DNA of 19,709 bases. Source: Thioalkalicoccus limnaeus. GTDB taxonomy: Bacteria > Pseudomonadota > Gammaproteobacteria > Chromatiales > Chromatiaceae. Position 1 is the stretch's first letter; each line of letters begins with the position of its first letter. Of the stretch, positions 1 through 8,508 are shown in pieces. A model generated the notes under the pieces. It ran no database searches, was not told the DNA's origin, and was given only the letters and a program-made list of their open reading frames with translations. The position numbers were made by a program, and so were the translations under genes. The stretch covers positions 1 through 19,709 of the forward strand of contig NZ_JBDKXB010000040.1 in NCBI RefSeq assembly GCF_041197575.1. The letters are read 5' to 3'.

Positions 1-57
1 GGCGAGGCCTCGATGACCGAGCCGGCACAGCCTTCCGTCGCCTTGAACTTCAAGTAG
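1..57 (+). CDS. 3' end of an unidentified gene (partial)
   Basis: The first 57 bases read as an open frame of 18 codons ending in TAG at 55-57, and the next gene begins only 6-12 bases later. This is probably the C-terminus of a gene entering from the left. The visible tail ends in ALNFK and has no recognisable motif, so no function is offered. The frame is too short to prove coding by itself; the tight spacing to the next gene is the main support. Confidence 0.35.
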   Translation, partial: GEASMTEPAQPSVALNFK

Positions 58-63
58 CACTTC

Positions 64-801
64 TTGGGGGTGACCTTGTTCACACATGTGGTCCAGCATA
101 TTGCTTTTGAAAATTTGGGCAATCTGGAGCCGATGTTACGTAAACACGGCTACGCCATTAGCACCTTTATGGCGGGCGTTGACGAACTTAGCCCGATCAG
201 TAAAGACGATCCGGATTTGCTAGTCGTCCTGGGCGGCCCGATCGGTGTCTATGAAACGGATGCCTATCCGTATCTGGAGACCGAACTGCAACTGATCCGT
301 GATCGCATCGCGCGCAATCGGCCTGTGCTGGGTATCTGCCTGGGCTGTCAACTGATTGCCAGAGCGCTGGGCGCGGATGTGTATCCCGGTGGCACCAAGG
401 AAATCGGTTGGGCGCCGTTGGAAATTCACGGCGATGTCGAGGGAAACGTCTTGGCGCCCATGCAGGACGCAGCGAAAGTTCTGCATTGGCATGGAGACAC
501 CTTTGATCTGCCCGCCGGTGCAACCCGGCTGGCGTCGTCGGCGGTCTATCCAAATCAGGCATTCAGCTACCGAGTCAATGTGCTGGCGCTGCAGTTCCAT
601 TTGGAAGTTGAACCCGAGGCCTTGGAAAGCTGGTACCTCGGTCATGCGCACGAAATTGCGTCAGTAGAAGGGCTTACGGTTCCTGAACTACGGGAAGATG
701 GCCAGCGCTATGGGCCAGCTCTGCAAGGCCCGGCCCAGCAGGTATGGGCGAAGTGGCTGGAGTCTCTGGCCGCTCAGGGTACCGTCGAGGCAGTGGCATG
801 A
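64..801 (+). CDS. Class I glutamine amidotransferase (GMP synthase-like)
   Basis: This stand-alone GATase-1 protein resembles the GuaA amidotransferase domain. Such domains hydrolyse glutamine and pass ammonia to a partner synthase. The full catalytic triad is visible: the nucleophile loop GICLGCQ near residues 90-96 with C92, and the LQFHLEVE stretch with H179 and E181. The oxyanion segment LGGPIGVYE is at about residues 56-64. The length of about 245 residues fits single-domain members. The TTG at 64 gives the N-terminus expected for the family; GTG at 70 is nearly equivalent, and the next ATG (133) would remove the first beta strand. No synthase partner is adjacent. It precedes the rubredoxin reductase by 33 bases and may share its transcript. 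The true acceptor substrate is unknown; many homologues are annotated as GMP synthase although they lack the ATP-pyrophosphatase half. Confidence 0.85.
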   Translation: MGVTLFTHVVQHIAFENLGNLEPMLRKHGYAISTFMAGVDELSPISKDDPDLLVVLGGPIGVYETDAYPYLETELQLIRDRIARNRPVLGICLGCQLIARALGADVYPGGTKEIGWAPLEIHGDVEGNVLAPMQDAAKVLHWHGDTFDLPAGATRLASSAVYPNQAFSYRVNVLALQFHLEVEPEALESWYLGHAHEIASVEGLTVPELREDGQRYGPALQGPAQQVWAKWLESLAAQGTVEAVA

Positions 802-834
802 GCTGCTGAAAAGTCCGTAGGGGGGGTCTAGAAG

Positions 835-2199
835 GTGAGCTTTAAACGCTATCGTTGTGCCACTTGCGGGCATATCTATGACGAAGCTGTGGGTGACCAG
901 ATTTTCGGCGTGGCCCCGGGGACTCGATTTGATGACCTGCCGGAGGAATGGTTTTGTTCGGTCTGTGGCGATCCTCGCGAAAGTTTTGAATTTGCCGGTC
1001 TGTCCGAGCATGCGCAAGCCGTTGGCGAACGCAACAACGACCAGGAAGGCGATCCCATTGTGATTGTTGGTGCTGGGATCGGCGGTTGGTACGTCGCCGA
1101 GCGACTGCGCCAGAATGGTGCCAAAGGCCCGATCACCATCGTCACGAAGGATGATGGTGACTACTACTACAAGCCGCACCTGTCCGTGTCCGTTAGCAGC
1201 AAGTCACGTGGCGATCTGGTCATTGCCAGAGGGCCGGAGCGCGCGCAGTTGCTGGACGTGGACCTGCATGCACGTACCCAGGTGATTGGTCTCGATCGTA
1301 AGAAAAAACGCTTGTTAACCGACAAAGGCAAGGTCGAGTACGTTAAGTTGGTGCTTGCGACGGGCGCGGTGCCGTTCCGTCTCTACGATCGTCGTATCCA
1401 GCAGCATATCCATCAGTTGAACGACCTGGATCAGTTTGAGTCACTGACGGAATTGCTCAACGGCGGTAGCAAGCGGGTACTGATTCTGGGCGCCGGCTTG
1501 ATCGGATGTGAATTGGGCGATCACCTTGCTCGTGCCGGGCATCAGGTTGCGATCAACGATCGAGCCCAGTATTTGCTGTCGGCCTTGGTGTCCGAGGGTG
1601 TTTCCACCTACGTTCATGATCGATACGTGCAGAACGGGATCGAGTTCTTACTCGGCACCACGATGAACGACCTCGCCAAAGAAGACGGTGGGTTGCAGAT
1701 CCAGTTCGAGGATGGGCACACCATGGAGCGCGACGTCGTGATCTCGGCGGTCGGCCTGAGGCCCAACGTGGAGCTTGCGGCCCGAGCGGGGCTTGATGTT
1801 GGCAGGGGTATCAAGGTCGATGACACCATGCGTACCAGCGACCCGGATATCTACGCTGTCGGTGATTGTGCTGAACACGAGGGGCAGGTGTTTTCATTCG
1901 TCGAGCCGATCAATCGCCAGGTTGCCGTGATCGTGGATCAGCTTTGTGGTGAAGGCAAGCAGCGCTTCGAGCCACGTATGTCGATGGTTCTCGTTAAGTC
2001 TCACACCTGTCAGATCAAATCGTTACCGCCGGAGCGCTCGAGCCGTGCAGGCAGCATGCTGCGCCATGTGCATAGCTCCGACCAGGGTGTCGTGGATGAA
2101 TGGTGGAGTGACGATGGCCAACTGCTCGGCTACAGCGCATGTGGTGATGTTGCCGGCACCTACGAGGCGCAAGTCTTTGTCAAAAACGTGAAGAATTAA
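835..2199 (+). CDS. Rubredoxin domain fused to FAD-dependent rubredoxin reductase
   Basis: The N-terminus is a complete rubredoxin: CATCG with C8 and C11, and CSVCGDP with C41 and C44, which would bind one iron. A linker of about 25 residues leads to a pyridine-nucleotide oxidoreductase with the FAD motif VGAGIGG at 78-84, the NAD(P) motif LGAGLIGCELG at about 217-227 and the C-terminal FAD motif YAVGDCAE at about 340-347. The enzyme should move electrons from NAD(P)H through FAD to its own rubredoxin and on to an acceptor such as a diiron protein, flavodiiron NO/O2 reductase or rubrerythrin. The GTG start at 835 follows a G-rich stretch that can act as a ribosome binding site and gives the standard rubredoxin N-terminus. 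A later gene in the window (6051) encodes a rubrerythrin lacking its own rubredoxin, a plausible but unproven client. Related flavoproteins include NorW and rubredoxin reductases of alkane oxidisers. Confidence 0.92.
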   Translation: MSFKRYRCATCGHIYDEAVGDQIFGVAPGTRFDDLPEEWFCSVCGDPRESFEFAGLSEHAQAVGERNNDQEGDPIVIVGAGIGGWYVAERLRQNGAKGPITIVTKDDGDYYYKPHLSVSVSSKSRGDLVIARGPERAQLLDVDLHARTQVIGLDRKKKRLLTDKGKVEYVKLVLATGAVPFRLYDRRIQQHIHQLNDLDQFESLTELLNGGSKRVLILGAGLIGCELGDHLARAGHQVAINDRAQYLLSALVSEGVSTYVHDRYVQNGIEFLLGTTMNDLAKEDGGLQIQFEDGHTMERDVVISAVGLRPNVELAARAGLDVGRGIKVDDTMRTSDPDIYAVGDCAEHEGQVFSFVEPINRQVAVIVDQLCGEGKQRFEPRMSMVLVKSHTCQIKSLPPERSSRAGSMLRHVHSSDQGVVDEWWSDDGQLLGYSACGDVAGTYEAQVFVKNVKN

Positions 2200-2212
2200 A
2201 TAGAGCGACCGA

Positions 2213-2256
2213 TTAATCAAGATCAAAAGAGCTTGCGTCTTGCAAGTAACTAATAT
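2213..2256 (+). promoter_or_regulatory. FNR/DNR-type box with spaced -10 element
   Basis: TTAAT-CAAG-ATCAA at 2213-2226 matches the FNR/ANR/DNR/NNR consensus TTGAT-N4-ATCAA at nine of ten fixed positions. Downstream, ACTAAT (2249-2254) and the overlapping TAATAT (2251-2256) are -10-like. With a start at about 2261-2263 the box is centred at about -41.5 to -43.5, the class II activator position. An oxygen- or NO-sensing CRP/FNR-family regulator would fit the heme-copper operon downstream. The box is also just 13 bases after the rubredoxin reductase stop, so it cannot serve that gene. This is prediction from pattern only. Confidence 0.5.
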
Positions 2257-2284
2257 GTGAATAAACCAATTCATATGTTTTTTG

Positions 2285-2313
2285 TTGACAGTGACGGCGC
2301 TTCATCTAATAGT
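2285..2313 (+). promoter_or_regulatory. Candidate sigma-70 promoter upstream of the heme-copper operon
   Basis: A perfect -35 hexamer TTGACA (2285-2290) is followed after 17 bases by AATAGT (2308-2313), a 4/6 match to the -10 consensus. It would be a second, factor-independent start downstream of the FNR-type site. The weak -10 keeps confidence low. Confidence 0.33.
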
Positions 2314-2331
2314 AATACCGATGGGAATAGG

Positions 2332-2350
2332 CCGCACTAGCGCAGTGCGG
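2332..2350. other. Perfect hairpin in the leader of the heme-copper operon
   Basis: CCGCACT (2332-2338) and AGTGCGG (2344-2350) are perfectly complementary around a five-base loop. There is no T tract on either side, so this is not a classical intrinsic terminator. On the minus strand it lies directly after the stop of the BrnA-like fragment and may be its old terminator. On the plus strand it would sit in the 5' leader of the oxidase-like operon. Confidence 0.4.
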
Positions 2351-2353
2351 TGT

Positions 2354-2485
2354 TCAAGAAGCCTTCAATTCTTCGCGGAGGACACGACGCAACATGGCCT
2401 CATTTGCGGGGCGACGGCCGATAGCTTCTCGCACAGCTGCATTGATAAGGGTTTGATAACCAATACCTTCCGGAGGCGGTAACAA
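2354..2485 (-). pseudogene. C-terminal fragment of a BrnA-type antitoxin
   Basis: Read on the minus strand, this stretch gives 43 codons and a TGA stop. It includes GYQTLINAAVREAI preceded by a proline-rich PPPEGI, which is the ribbon-helix-helix C-terminal signature of BrnA antitoxins (partners of the BrnT ribonuclease). No N-terminal part is found upstream in any frame, and no BrnT reading frame is present nearby. It is a decayed remnant embedded in the leader of the heme-copper operon. The family assignment rests on motif recognition. Confidence 0.55.
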
Positions 2486-2545
2486 AATGCATAGAAAATG
2501 CAAGAACGATACCTGTCTTCACTGCAGGGACCTCGGAGCTATGTC

Positions 2546-3064
2546 ATGCAAACCAATGTCCTCTTGATAAGTCTCGTCGGCATGGCACTGGTCGCGGCCG
2601 CTTTCGCCTTTGTGGTCGTACGCTCCGGGCCTCGCGACGACGATTCCCCGGCTATCATTAGTCGGGGCTACCGCATTCGTCTTGGTTGGCTGCTGTTTCT
2701 GTGTGTGGTCGGGGTGCTGGTGAGCGTCTGGTCGCTTATTCCTTTTCCGCTCCAGTTGGTCGGTGCGCCGCGGGCCATCGATGTCGTGGGTAGACAATGG
2801 TCCTGGGACATCGCGTCACGCACTGCGCAGGTGGGTGAGTCGGTACGTTTTCGCGTGACCTCGGCGGATGTGAACCATGGTTTTGGGCTCTATGGTCCCG
2901 ACGACCTGATTGTTGCCCAGACCCAGGCGATGCCAGGCTATGTCAATGAATTGGATGTCACCTTCGAGCAACCCGGCCGGTATCGCGTGCTCTGTTTGGA
3001 ATATTGCGGTTTGGCGCATCATGCCATGACCGCCGAGATCACCGTGACCGAGGAGGGTCCCTGA
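2546..3064 (+). CDS. Heme-copper oxidase/NO reductase subunit II with CuA centre (NorS-like)
   Basis: This 172-residue protein has two N-terminal membrane helices (about residues 4-24 and 46-68) and a periplasmic cupredoxin domain. All CuA ligands are present: H111, then CLEYCGLAHHAM with C150, E152 (backbone), C154, H158 and M161. The domain should take electrons from a periplasmic cytochrome c or cupredoxin and pass them to subunit I. ATG 2546 is chosen because GGAG lies at 2535-2538, seven bases upstream, and the first helix starts immediately; an in-frame ATG at 2498 would add 16 unlikely residues. The stop is one base before subunit I. In ammonia oxidisers the same order (CuA subunit, subunit I, SenC, orf1) is called norSY-senC-orf1 (sNOR). 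Which product, N2O or water, applies here depends on subunit I. Confidence 0.88.
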   Translation: MQTNVLLISLVGMALVAAAFAFVVVRSGPRDDDSPAIISRGYRIRLGWLLFLCVVGVLVSVWSLIPFPLQLVGAPRAIDVVGRQWSWDIASRTAQVGESVRFRVTSADVNHGFGLYGPDDLIVAQTQAMPGYVNELDVTFEQPGRYRVLCLEYCGLAHHAMTAEITVTEEGP

Positions 3065-3065
3065 C

Positions 3066-4529
3066 ATGGCAACGCAGCAAGCCGATTATGCAACCCTCGC
3101 GACCGAAAGCATGCCGGTGGTCAAACTCTATCTGGCCATCGGGCTGATCGTCTTCGCCGGTTTGATGTCGGTTGGTGTGGTGATGCGGGCGGCGCAGGGC
3201 GCCTCCTTGATCAGCCTCGGCCCCGACCTGTTCTACCAGCTCATGACATTGCATGGTGCCGGTATGGTCGGGACCACCGGCCTGGCAGCATTGGCGGTCA
3301 ATTGGTACTTTTTGAGCCGCTATGTACGGCTAAACCCGCGGATATTCCTTGCCACGCTGATCCTGTCGTTGCTAGCCGTAGCCATGATCGTGGGCGCCAT
3401 TGTGATCGGCAGGTTCGCAGCCGCCTGGACCTTCCTCTACCCGTTGCCGGCGAATTCGCTGGGGCAGTGGAGCACGGGTGCGGCATTGTTCTTCGTTGGC
3501 GGCCTGCTGGTGTTGGGAGTCGCCTTCTTGCTGGTCTACCTCGACATGGGCCTGGCCATTGTGCGGCGCTACGGCAGTATCGCCCGCGCCCTGGGGCTGC
3601 CGATGTTGTTCGGCAGGGAGCCGGTCGACCCCGCACATCCACCAACCGTAGTGGTCAGTGCCGTGGTGTTGATCGTCAATGTCTTGGGTATTGCGGTGGG
3701 TGCGGTCGTGCTGGTGATGACCATGTTGCACCTGGTCTATCCGGCGCTGGCGCCGGATGCCCTGTTGATGAAGAACCTGATCTTCTTCTTTGGCCATGTG
3801 TTCGTCAACGCTACTATTTACTCTGGCGTCATCGCGGTCTACGAGATCCTGCCGCTGTATGCGCGGCGCCCCTGGGGTGTGTCGCGGCTGTTTCTTGCGG
3901 CATGGCTGGCGGTGACGCTGATGGTGTTGGCGGTCTACCCGCATCATCTGTTGATGGACTTCGCCTTGCCGGCCTGGATGGCGGTGATGGGGCAGGTCAT
4001 GTCCTACGCCAGTGGTATTCCTGTGTTGGCGGTCACGGTCTTCGGCGGACTGCTGTTGATCTACCGATCGGGCATCCGCTGGGATGCCGCGTCCAGTCTG
4101 TTGGTGCTGGGTCTGTTCGGTTGGGCGGCGGGCATCGTACCGGCGGTGATCGACGGTATGATCCGGGTCAACCTGGTGATGCATAACACGCTGTGGGTGC
4201 CCGGTCATTTCCATTTTTACTTGGTGCTCGGGGTGTTGCCGATGGTGCTTGGTTTCGCGAGCTATCTGTGCAGCAACGGTGAGCAGGGTCGCACTGGACG
4301 ACTCGGCGTGTCGGTGTTTGCCGTGGGCGGCATCCTACTGAGCCTGAGTTTTCTCGTCTCTGGTGCGCTCTCGGTACCCCGCCGCTTCGCCGTGCATGAC
4401 GAGGCCTGGCAATGGCTCGCTGATCTCGGTGCCTTGTCCGGTGGCCTGGTGTTGATCGGCACGCTGATGATTGCATTGCCGATCTTGGTGCGGTTACCGC
4501 GCGCGCAACTCACCGGCGCCGGCACGTGA
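3066..4529 (+). CDS. Heme-copper oxidase superfamily subunit I, active-site Tyr replaced (NorY/sNOR-like)
   Basis: This is a polytopic membrane protein of 487 residues with the six histidine ligands of the superfamily: H63 in LHGAGM and H383 (low-spin heme), H381 in GHFHF (high-spin heme), H244 in FGHVFVN, and H293-H294 in YPHHLLMD (CuB). In A- and B-type oxygen reductases the first CuB histidine is followed four residues later by the Tyr that is cross-linked to it (HPEVY or HPIVY). Here that position is N248. Loss of this Tyr is known in NO-reducing branches of the superfamily (NOR, sNOR, eNOR) and in C-type oxidases, where the Tyr has moved to another helix. With the neighbours, a NO reductase of sNOR type is favoured, but an atypical oxygen reductase is possible. 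Subunit II ends one base upstream and senC overlaps by four bases, so translation is coupled. Confidence 0.88.
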   Translation: MATQQADYATLATESMPVVKLYLAIGLIVFAGLMSVGVVMRAAQGASLISLGPDLFYQLMTLHGAGMVGTTGLAALAVNWYFLSRYVRLNPRIFLATLILSLLAVAMIVGAIVIGRFAAAWTFLYPLPANSLGQWSTGAALFFVGGLLVLGVAFLLVYLDMGLAIVRRYGSIARALGLPMLFGREPVDPAHPPTVVVSAVVLIVNVLGIAVGAVVLVMTMLHLVYPALAPDALLMKNLIFFFGHVFVNATIYSGVIAVYEILPLYARRPWGVSRLFLAAWLAVTLMVLAVYPHHLLMDFALPAWMAVMGQVMSYASGIPVLAVTVFGGLLLIYRSGIRWDAASSLLVLGLFGWAAGIVPAVIDGMIRVNLVMHNTLWVPGHFHFYLVLGVLPMVLGFASYLCSNGEQGRTGRLGVSVFAVGGILLSLSFLVSGALSVPRRFAVHDEAWQWLADLGALSGGLVLIGTLMIALPILVRLPRAQLTGAGT

Positions 4530-5125
4530 GCGCGCGCACCGCGATTGGCATCGCCCTGGCCGGGTGTCTGGTGACGGCGTTGCTTTGGCAGCGCACTGCC
4601 GGCTTTTCGGCCTTCACCTACGAGACCTGGCGTCAGGTCGAGGTCGCTCGCGAGGCAGTGCCGGTGTCGGACTGGCGATTGCAAGATGCCCAGGGCGACT
4701 TCGTCCGTCTCTCGGATTGGAGCGATCAAACACTGCTGGTCGGGTTCATCTTTACACGATGCCCGACGGTCTGCGTGGCCCTTGGTTCGCGTTACCAGCA
4801 ACTCCAACGTACCTTGCAGGTCGGCACCTCGACCGATGTGCATCTGCTATCCGTCAGCATCGACCCCGACTGGGATACGCCGCCGCGCCTCGACGCGTAC
4901 CAGCGTCGCTATGATGGGCTGCAAGCCTCCTGGACGGTCGCGCGTCCGGCCGATGCGCAGGTGCTTGACGACATTATTCGCGAGACGGGCCTGCGAGTCA
5001 TTCCCGATGGGCTCGGTGGCTTCGCGCACAGTGAGTCACTGCACTGGATTCGCGACGGACGGCTGCTGCGGATCAGCGATTGGCGTGATCCCGAACTCGA
5101 GACGATGATCACAAATGGCGGCTGA
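4526..5125 (+). CDS. senC: SCO1/SenC family copper chaperone
   Basis: This is a thioredoxin-fold protein anchored by one N-terminal helix (about residues 5-20). It has the copper-binding CPTVC motif (C79, C83) and the distal conserved histidine H168 in GGFAHSE. SCO proteins load or reduce the CuA site of subunit II. GTG 4526 overlaps the stop of subunit I as GTGA, showing translational coupling within the operon. The 199-residue length is normal. Its place directly after subunits II and I matches both cox operons and the norSY-senC-orf1 arrangement. A general thiol-redox role is possible in this family, but the context argues for maturation of the CuA centre of the adjacent enzyme. Confidence 0.92.
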   Translation: MSARTAIGIALAGCLVTALLWQRTAGFSAFTYETWRQVEVAREAVPVSDWRLQDAQGDFVRLSDWSDQTLLVGFIFTRCPTVCVALGSRYQQLQRTLQVGTSTDVHLLSVSIDPDWDTPPRLDAYQRRYDGLQASWTVARPADAQVLDDIIRETGLRVIPDGLGGFAHSESLHWIRDGRLLRISDWRDPELETMITNGG

Positions 5126-5708
5126 GCCGTGGCACGACGCAGCGCGCACATTCCTGGTGGCGGTGAGTGTCGCCGGGTTGTTTCCCCCCGTGGCGGCGCT
5201 GTTCGAGGCCAGTATGCAGATGCACATGTTGGTGCAGATGCCTTTGCTGGCGGTCTGCGGTGGGTATTTGTTGTACCGGTCGACTCGCTTGAGAGGCTGG
5301 ATGGCGCGGGTCGATCCGAGCGGTGGTATCGCCTTGGTCTTCGGCAGTGGTTGGATGATCTACTGGATGCTGCCGCTCACCCTGGATCTGGCAACCTTCG
5401 AGCCGGCCATGCGGTTGTTGAAGATCGTAACGGTACCAGTATGTGTCGGCGCGGCCCTGACCTGGGCCTGGCTGCGGCTGGGGCCGATCGGACGCGGTGT
5501 CATGCTGTTAGAGGGCTGGGCCATGTTCGGGCGCTTGGGGTGGGTCTTTCTGATCAGCCCGGAGCAGTTGTGTAGCAACTATTTGATCGACGATCAACAG
5601 CGCACCGGGTCTCTGCTGTTGGGTGCGGCACTGGTCAGTGCCGTCGGGTTGGCGCTATGGGCCCTATTCGGGCCTTTTCGTAAATCGCACCGCACTGAGC
5701 TAGCGTAA
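5115..5708 (+). CDS. Small polytopic membrane protein, orf1 of the heme-copper operon
   Basis: This 197-residue protein has about five to six hydrophobic stretches (around residues 11-31, 38-54, 69-92, 101-120, 126-146 and 165-185). Its frame overlaps senC by 11 bases, so it belongs to the same operon. The segment MQMHMLVQMPLL is Met/His-rich at a membrane border and recalls CtaG-type assembly proteins, which have an HM-x-QH motif, but the similarity is only suggestive. In the norSY-senC-orf1 clusters of ammonia oxidisers the last gene is likewise an uncharacterised membrane protein. A role in copper insertion or assembly of subunit I is inferred from position and metal-friendly residues; no catalytic motif is visible. 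Confidence 0.75.
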   Translation: MAAEPWHDAARTFLVAVSVAGLFPPVAALFEASMQMHMLVQMPLLAVCGGYLLYRSTRLRGWMARVDPSGGIALVFGSGWMIYWMLPLTLDLATFEPAMRLLKIVTVPVCVGAALTWAWLRLGPIGRGVMLLEGWAMFGRLGWVFLISPEQLCSNYLIDDQQRTGSLLLGAALVSAVGLALWALFGPFRKSHRTELA

Positions 5709-5745
5709 GACGCGATGCACATCACCCAGTACACAGACTACCGCG

Positions 5746-5997
5746 GTCTGGCTCGGGCGGCTGGGCGGCGACGGCCCGCTGAACCTGGCCGCGCTGCATG
5801 ACTGACTGGTGTGCGAGTGCGCCTATCCCAGCAGCTTGGCTTCTCTGCATCGCTACTTCAAGGCACATTTCGCGCGCCCGGCGGTCCGTGCGCGGCGCCG
5901 GGTGGAGATCTCGGCCGGCGCCCAGGCACAGGTGGACTGCGGCGAGTTTCCGCGCGTGCTGCTTGGCGGTGTGGCCACCTGCGGACTCTATGTTGAA
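5746..5997 (+). pseudogene. istA: Fragment of an IS21-family IstA transposase
   Basis: The frame reads through an in-frame TGA (5803-5805) and contains YPSSLASLHRYFKA, a basic RARRRVE stretch and GAQAQVDCGEFP. This is the typical run-up to the catalytic core of IstA, where GAQAQVDWGEF is usual. Similarity ends around 5997. No helix-turn-helix N-terminus, no remaining DDE core and no IstB gene are present. It is an old internal fragment filling the gap between the heme-copper operon and rubrerythrin; the rest of 5709-6050 shows nothing else I can name. Confidence 0.6.
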
Positions 5998-6050
5998 TTC
6001 GCCCTTCGGCCGGCGGACGCCGGCTTCACACAAAACTGGAGGAAAACCAC

Positions 6051-6470
6051 ATGTCTCTCAAAGGCTCGAAGACCGAAGGCAATCTGAAAGAGGCGTTTGC
6101 CGGCGAATCGCAGGCCAACCGCCGCTACCTGTACTTCGCCGCGAAGGCCGACGTCGAAGGCTACAACGACGTGGCCGCTGTTTTTCGTTCGACCGCCGAG
6201 GGTGAAACCGGCCATGCTCACGGTCACCTCGAGTATCTCGAGCAGTGCGGCGACCCGGCGACCGGTCTGCCGTTCGGCGGCACGCCTGACAACCTGAAGA
6301 CGGCGATCGCCGGCGAAACGCACGAGTACACCGACATGTACCCGGGCATGGCAAAGACCGCACGCGACGAAGGTCACGACGAGATCGCGGACTGGTTCGA
6401 GACCCTGGCCAAGGCCGAGCGCTCGCACGCCAATCGCTTCCAGAAGGCGCTGAATCAGCTCAACGACTGA
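6051..6470 (+). CDS. rbr: Rubrerythrin, short form without rubredoxin domain
   Basis: This is a ferritin-like four-helix diiron protein. The iron ligands fit the family: E19 in AFAGESQANRRY, E52 and H55 in GETGH, E89 and E92 in AGETHEY, and E123 and H126 in KAERSH. Rubrerythrins reduce hydrogen peroxide to water in the cytoplasm, fed by reduced rubredoxin. At 139 residues the usual C-terminal rubredoxin (CxxCG pairs) is absent, so electrons must come from a separate protein; the fused rubredoxin reductase at 835-2199 is one candidate, the downstream Fe-S protein another. ATG 6051 has a GGAGG sequence about eight bases upstream. It leads a probable three-gene operon with the Fe-S and DUF3501 genes. 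Confidence 0.93.
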   Translation: MSLKGSKTEGNLKEAFAGESQANRRYLYFAAKADVEGYNDVAAVFRSTAEGETGHAHGHLEYLEQCGDPATGLPFGGTPDNLKTAIAGETHEYTDMYPGMAKTARDEGHDEIADWFETLAKAERSHANRFQKALNQLND

Positions 6471-6472
6471 TC

Positions 6473-6513
6473 GCGCTCCCGCCACGTGTCGGGGAGCGCT
6501 GTCAACGCTCCCC
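6473..6513 (+). other. Two mutually exclusive hairpins between rbr and the Fe-S gene
   Basis: Segment B (6491-6499, GGGGAGCGC) can pair perfectly with segment A upstream (GCGCTCCC, 6473-6480) or with segment C downstream (CGCTCCCC, 6506-6513). The stems are eight base pairs each and share the same strand B, so only one can form at a time. No T run follows, so a simple intrinsic terminator is unlikely. The structure starts two bases after the rbr stop and ends 53 bases before the next start; it may set the transcript ratio or stability, or act as an attenuator. Confidence 0.5.
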
Positions 6514-6566
6514 GGCGTGTTGCATCGACAACCCCGTTCACGAATCTCGCAGGAGACCCGTCAATC

Positions 6567-7895
<1,329 letters not shown>

Positions 7896-7923
7896 GCCGC
7901 AACTGCTCACCGGAGTAACAGCC

Positions 7924-8508
7924 ATGAGCAAGCTGACACGTGACGACTTATTCAGTCTTGAAAAGTACGCGGAGGTCAGGCCCGAGTTCCGTGCCCGCGT
8001 CATGGCGCACAAGAAGAACCGCCAGCTACCTGTCGGCCCGAACGCCACGCTGTACTTCGAGGATTTCCTGACCATGCGCTACCAGATCCAGGAGATGCTG
8101 CGGGCGGAACGGATCTTCGAGTCAGAGGGCATCCAGGAGGAACTTGACGCCTACAATCCGCTGATTCCGGACGGCAGCAATTGGAAGGCGACCTTCATGC
8201 TGGAGTATCCCGACGAGGCCGATCGCAAAGAGCAGCTGAAGAAGCTGATCGGGGTCGAGCGGCATATCTGGGTTCAGATCGCGGATTTTGCGCGGATCTC
8301 GCCGATTGCTGATGAAGACCTGGAGCGGGAGACCGAAGAAAAGACCTCTTCGGTGCACTTTTTGCGGTTCGAGCTGACGCCGGAGATGGCCGAGGCGACG
8401 AAGAACGGGGCGGCGATCAGCATTGGGATCGATCATCCGGCTTACACGTACGCGGTCGAGCCCGTGCCGCAGAATGTGCGCGACTCGCTCGCTGCGGATC
8501 TGAACTGA
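7924..8508 (+). CDS. DUF3501 family protein
   Basis: This is a soluble 194-residue protein starting MSKLTRDDLFSLEKY at ATG 7924, with GGAG 10-13 bases upstream. It has no signal peptide or membrane helix. The charged central region (YFEDFLTMRYQIQEMLRAER) and the C-terminal segment GAAISIGIDHPAY are typical of the DUF3501 family as I know it. The biochemical function is unknown. It starts 28 bases after the Fe-S gene and completes the rubrerythrin/Fe-S/DUF3501 operon, so a role in peroxide defence or in maturation of these metalloproteins is likely but unproven. Confidence 0.85.
   Translation: MSKLTRDDLFSLEKYAEVRPEFRARVMAHKKNRQLPVGPNATLYFEDFLTMRYQIQEMLRAERIFESEGIQEELDAYNPLIPDGSNWKATFMLEYPDEADRKEQLKKLIGVERHIWVQIADFARISPIADEDLERETEEKTSSVHFLRFELTPEMAEATKNGAAISIGIDHPAYTYAVEPVPQNVRDSLAADLN

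Noticed and set aside
3302..4214. Long frames on both strands inside heme-copper subunit I
   Set aside because: The real frame carries all six histidine ligands and membrane helices; the others are low-complexity Gly/Arg/Gln-rich shadows.
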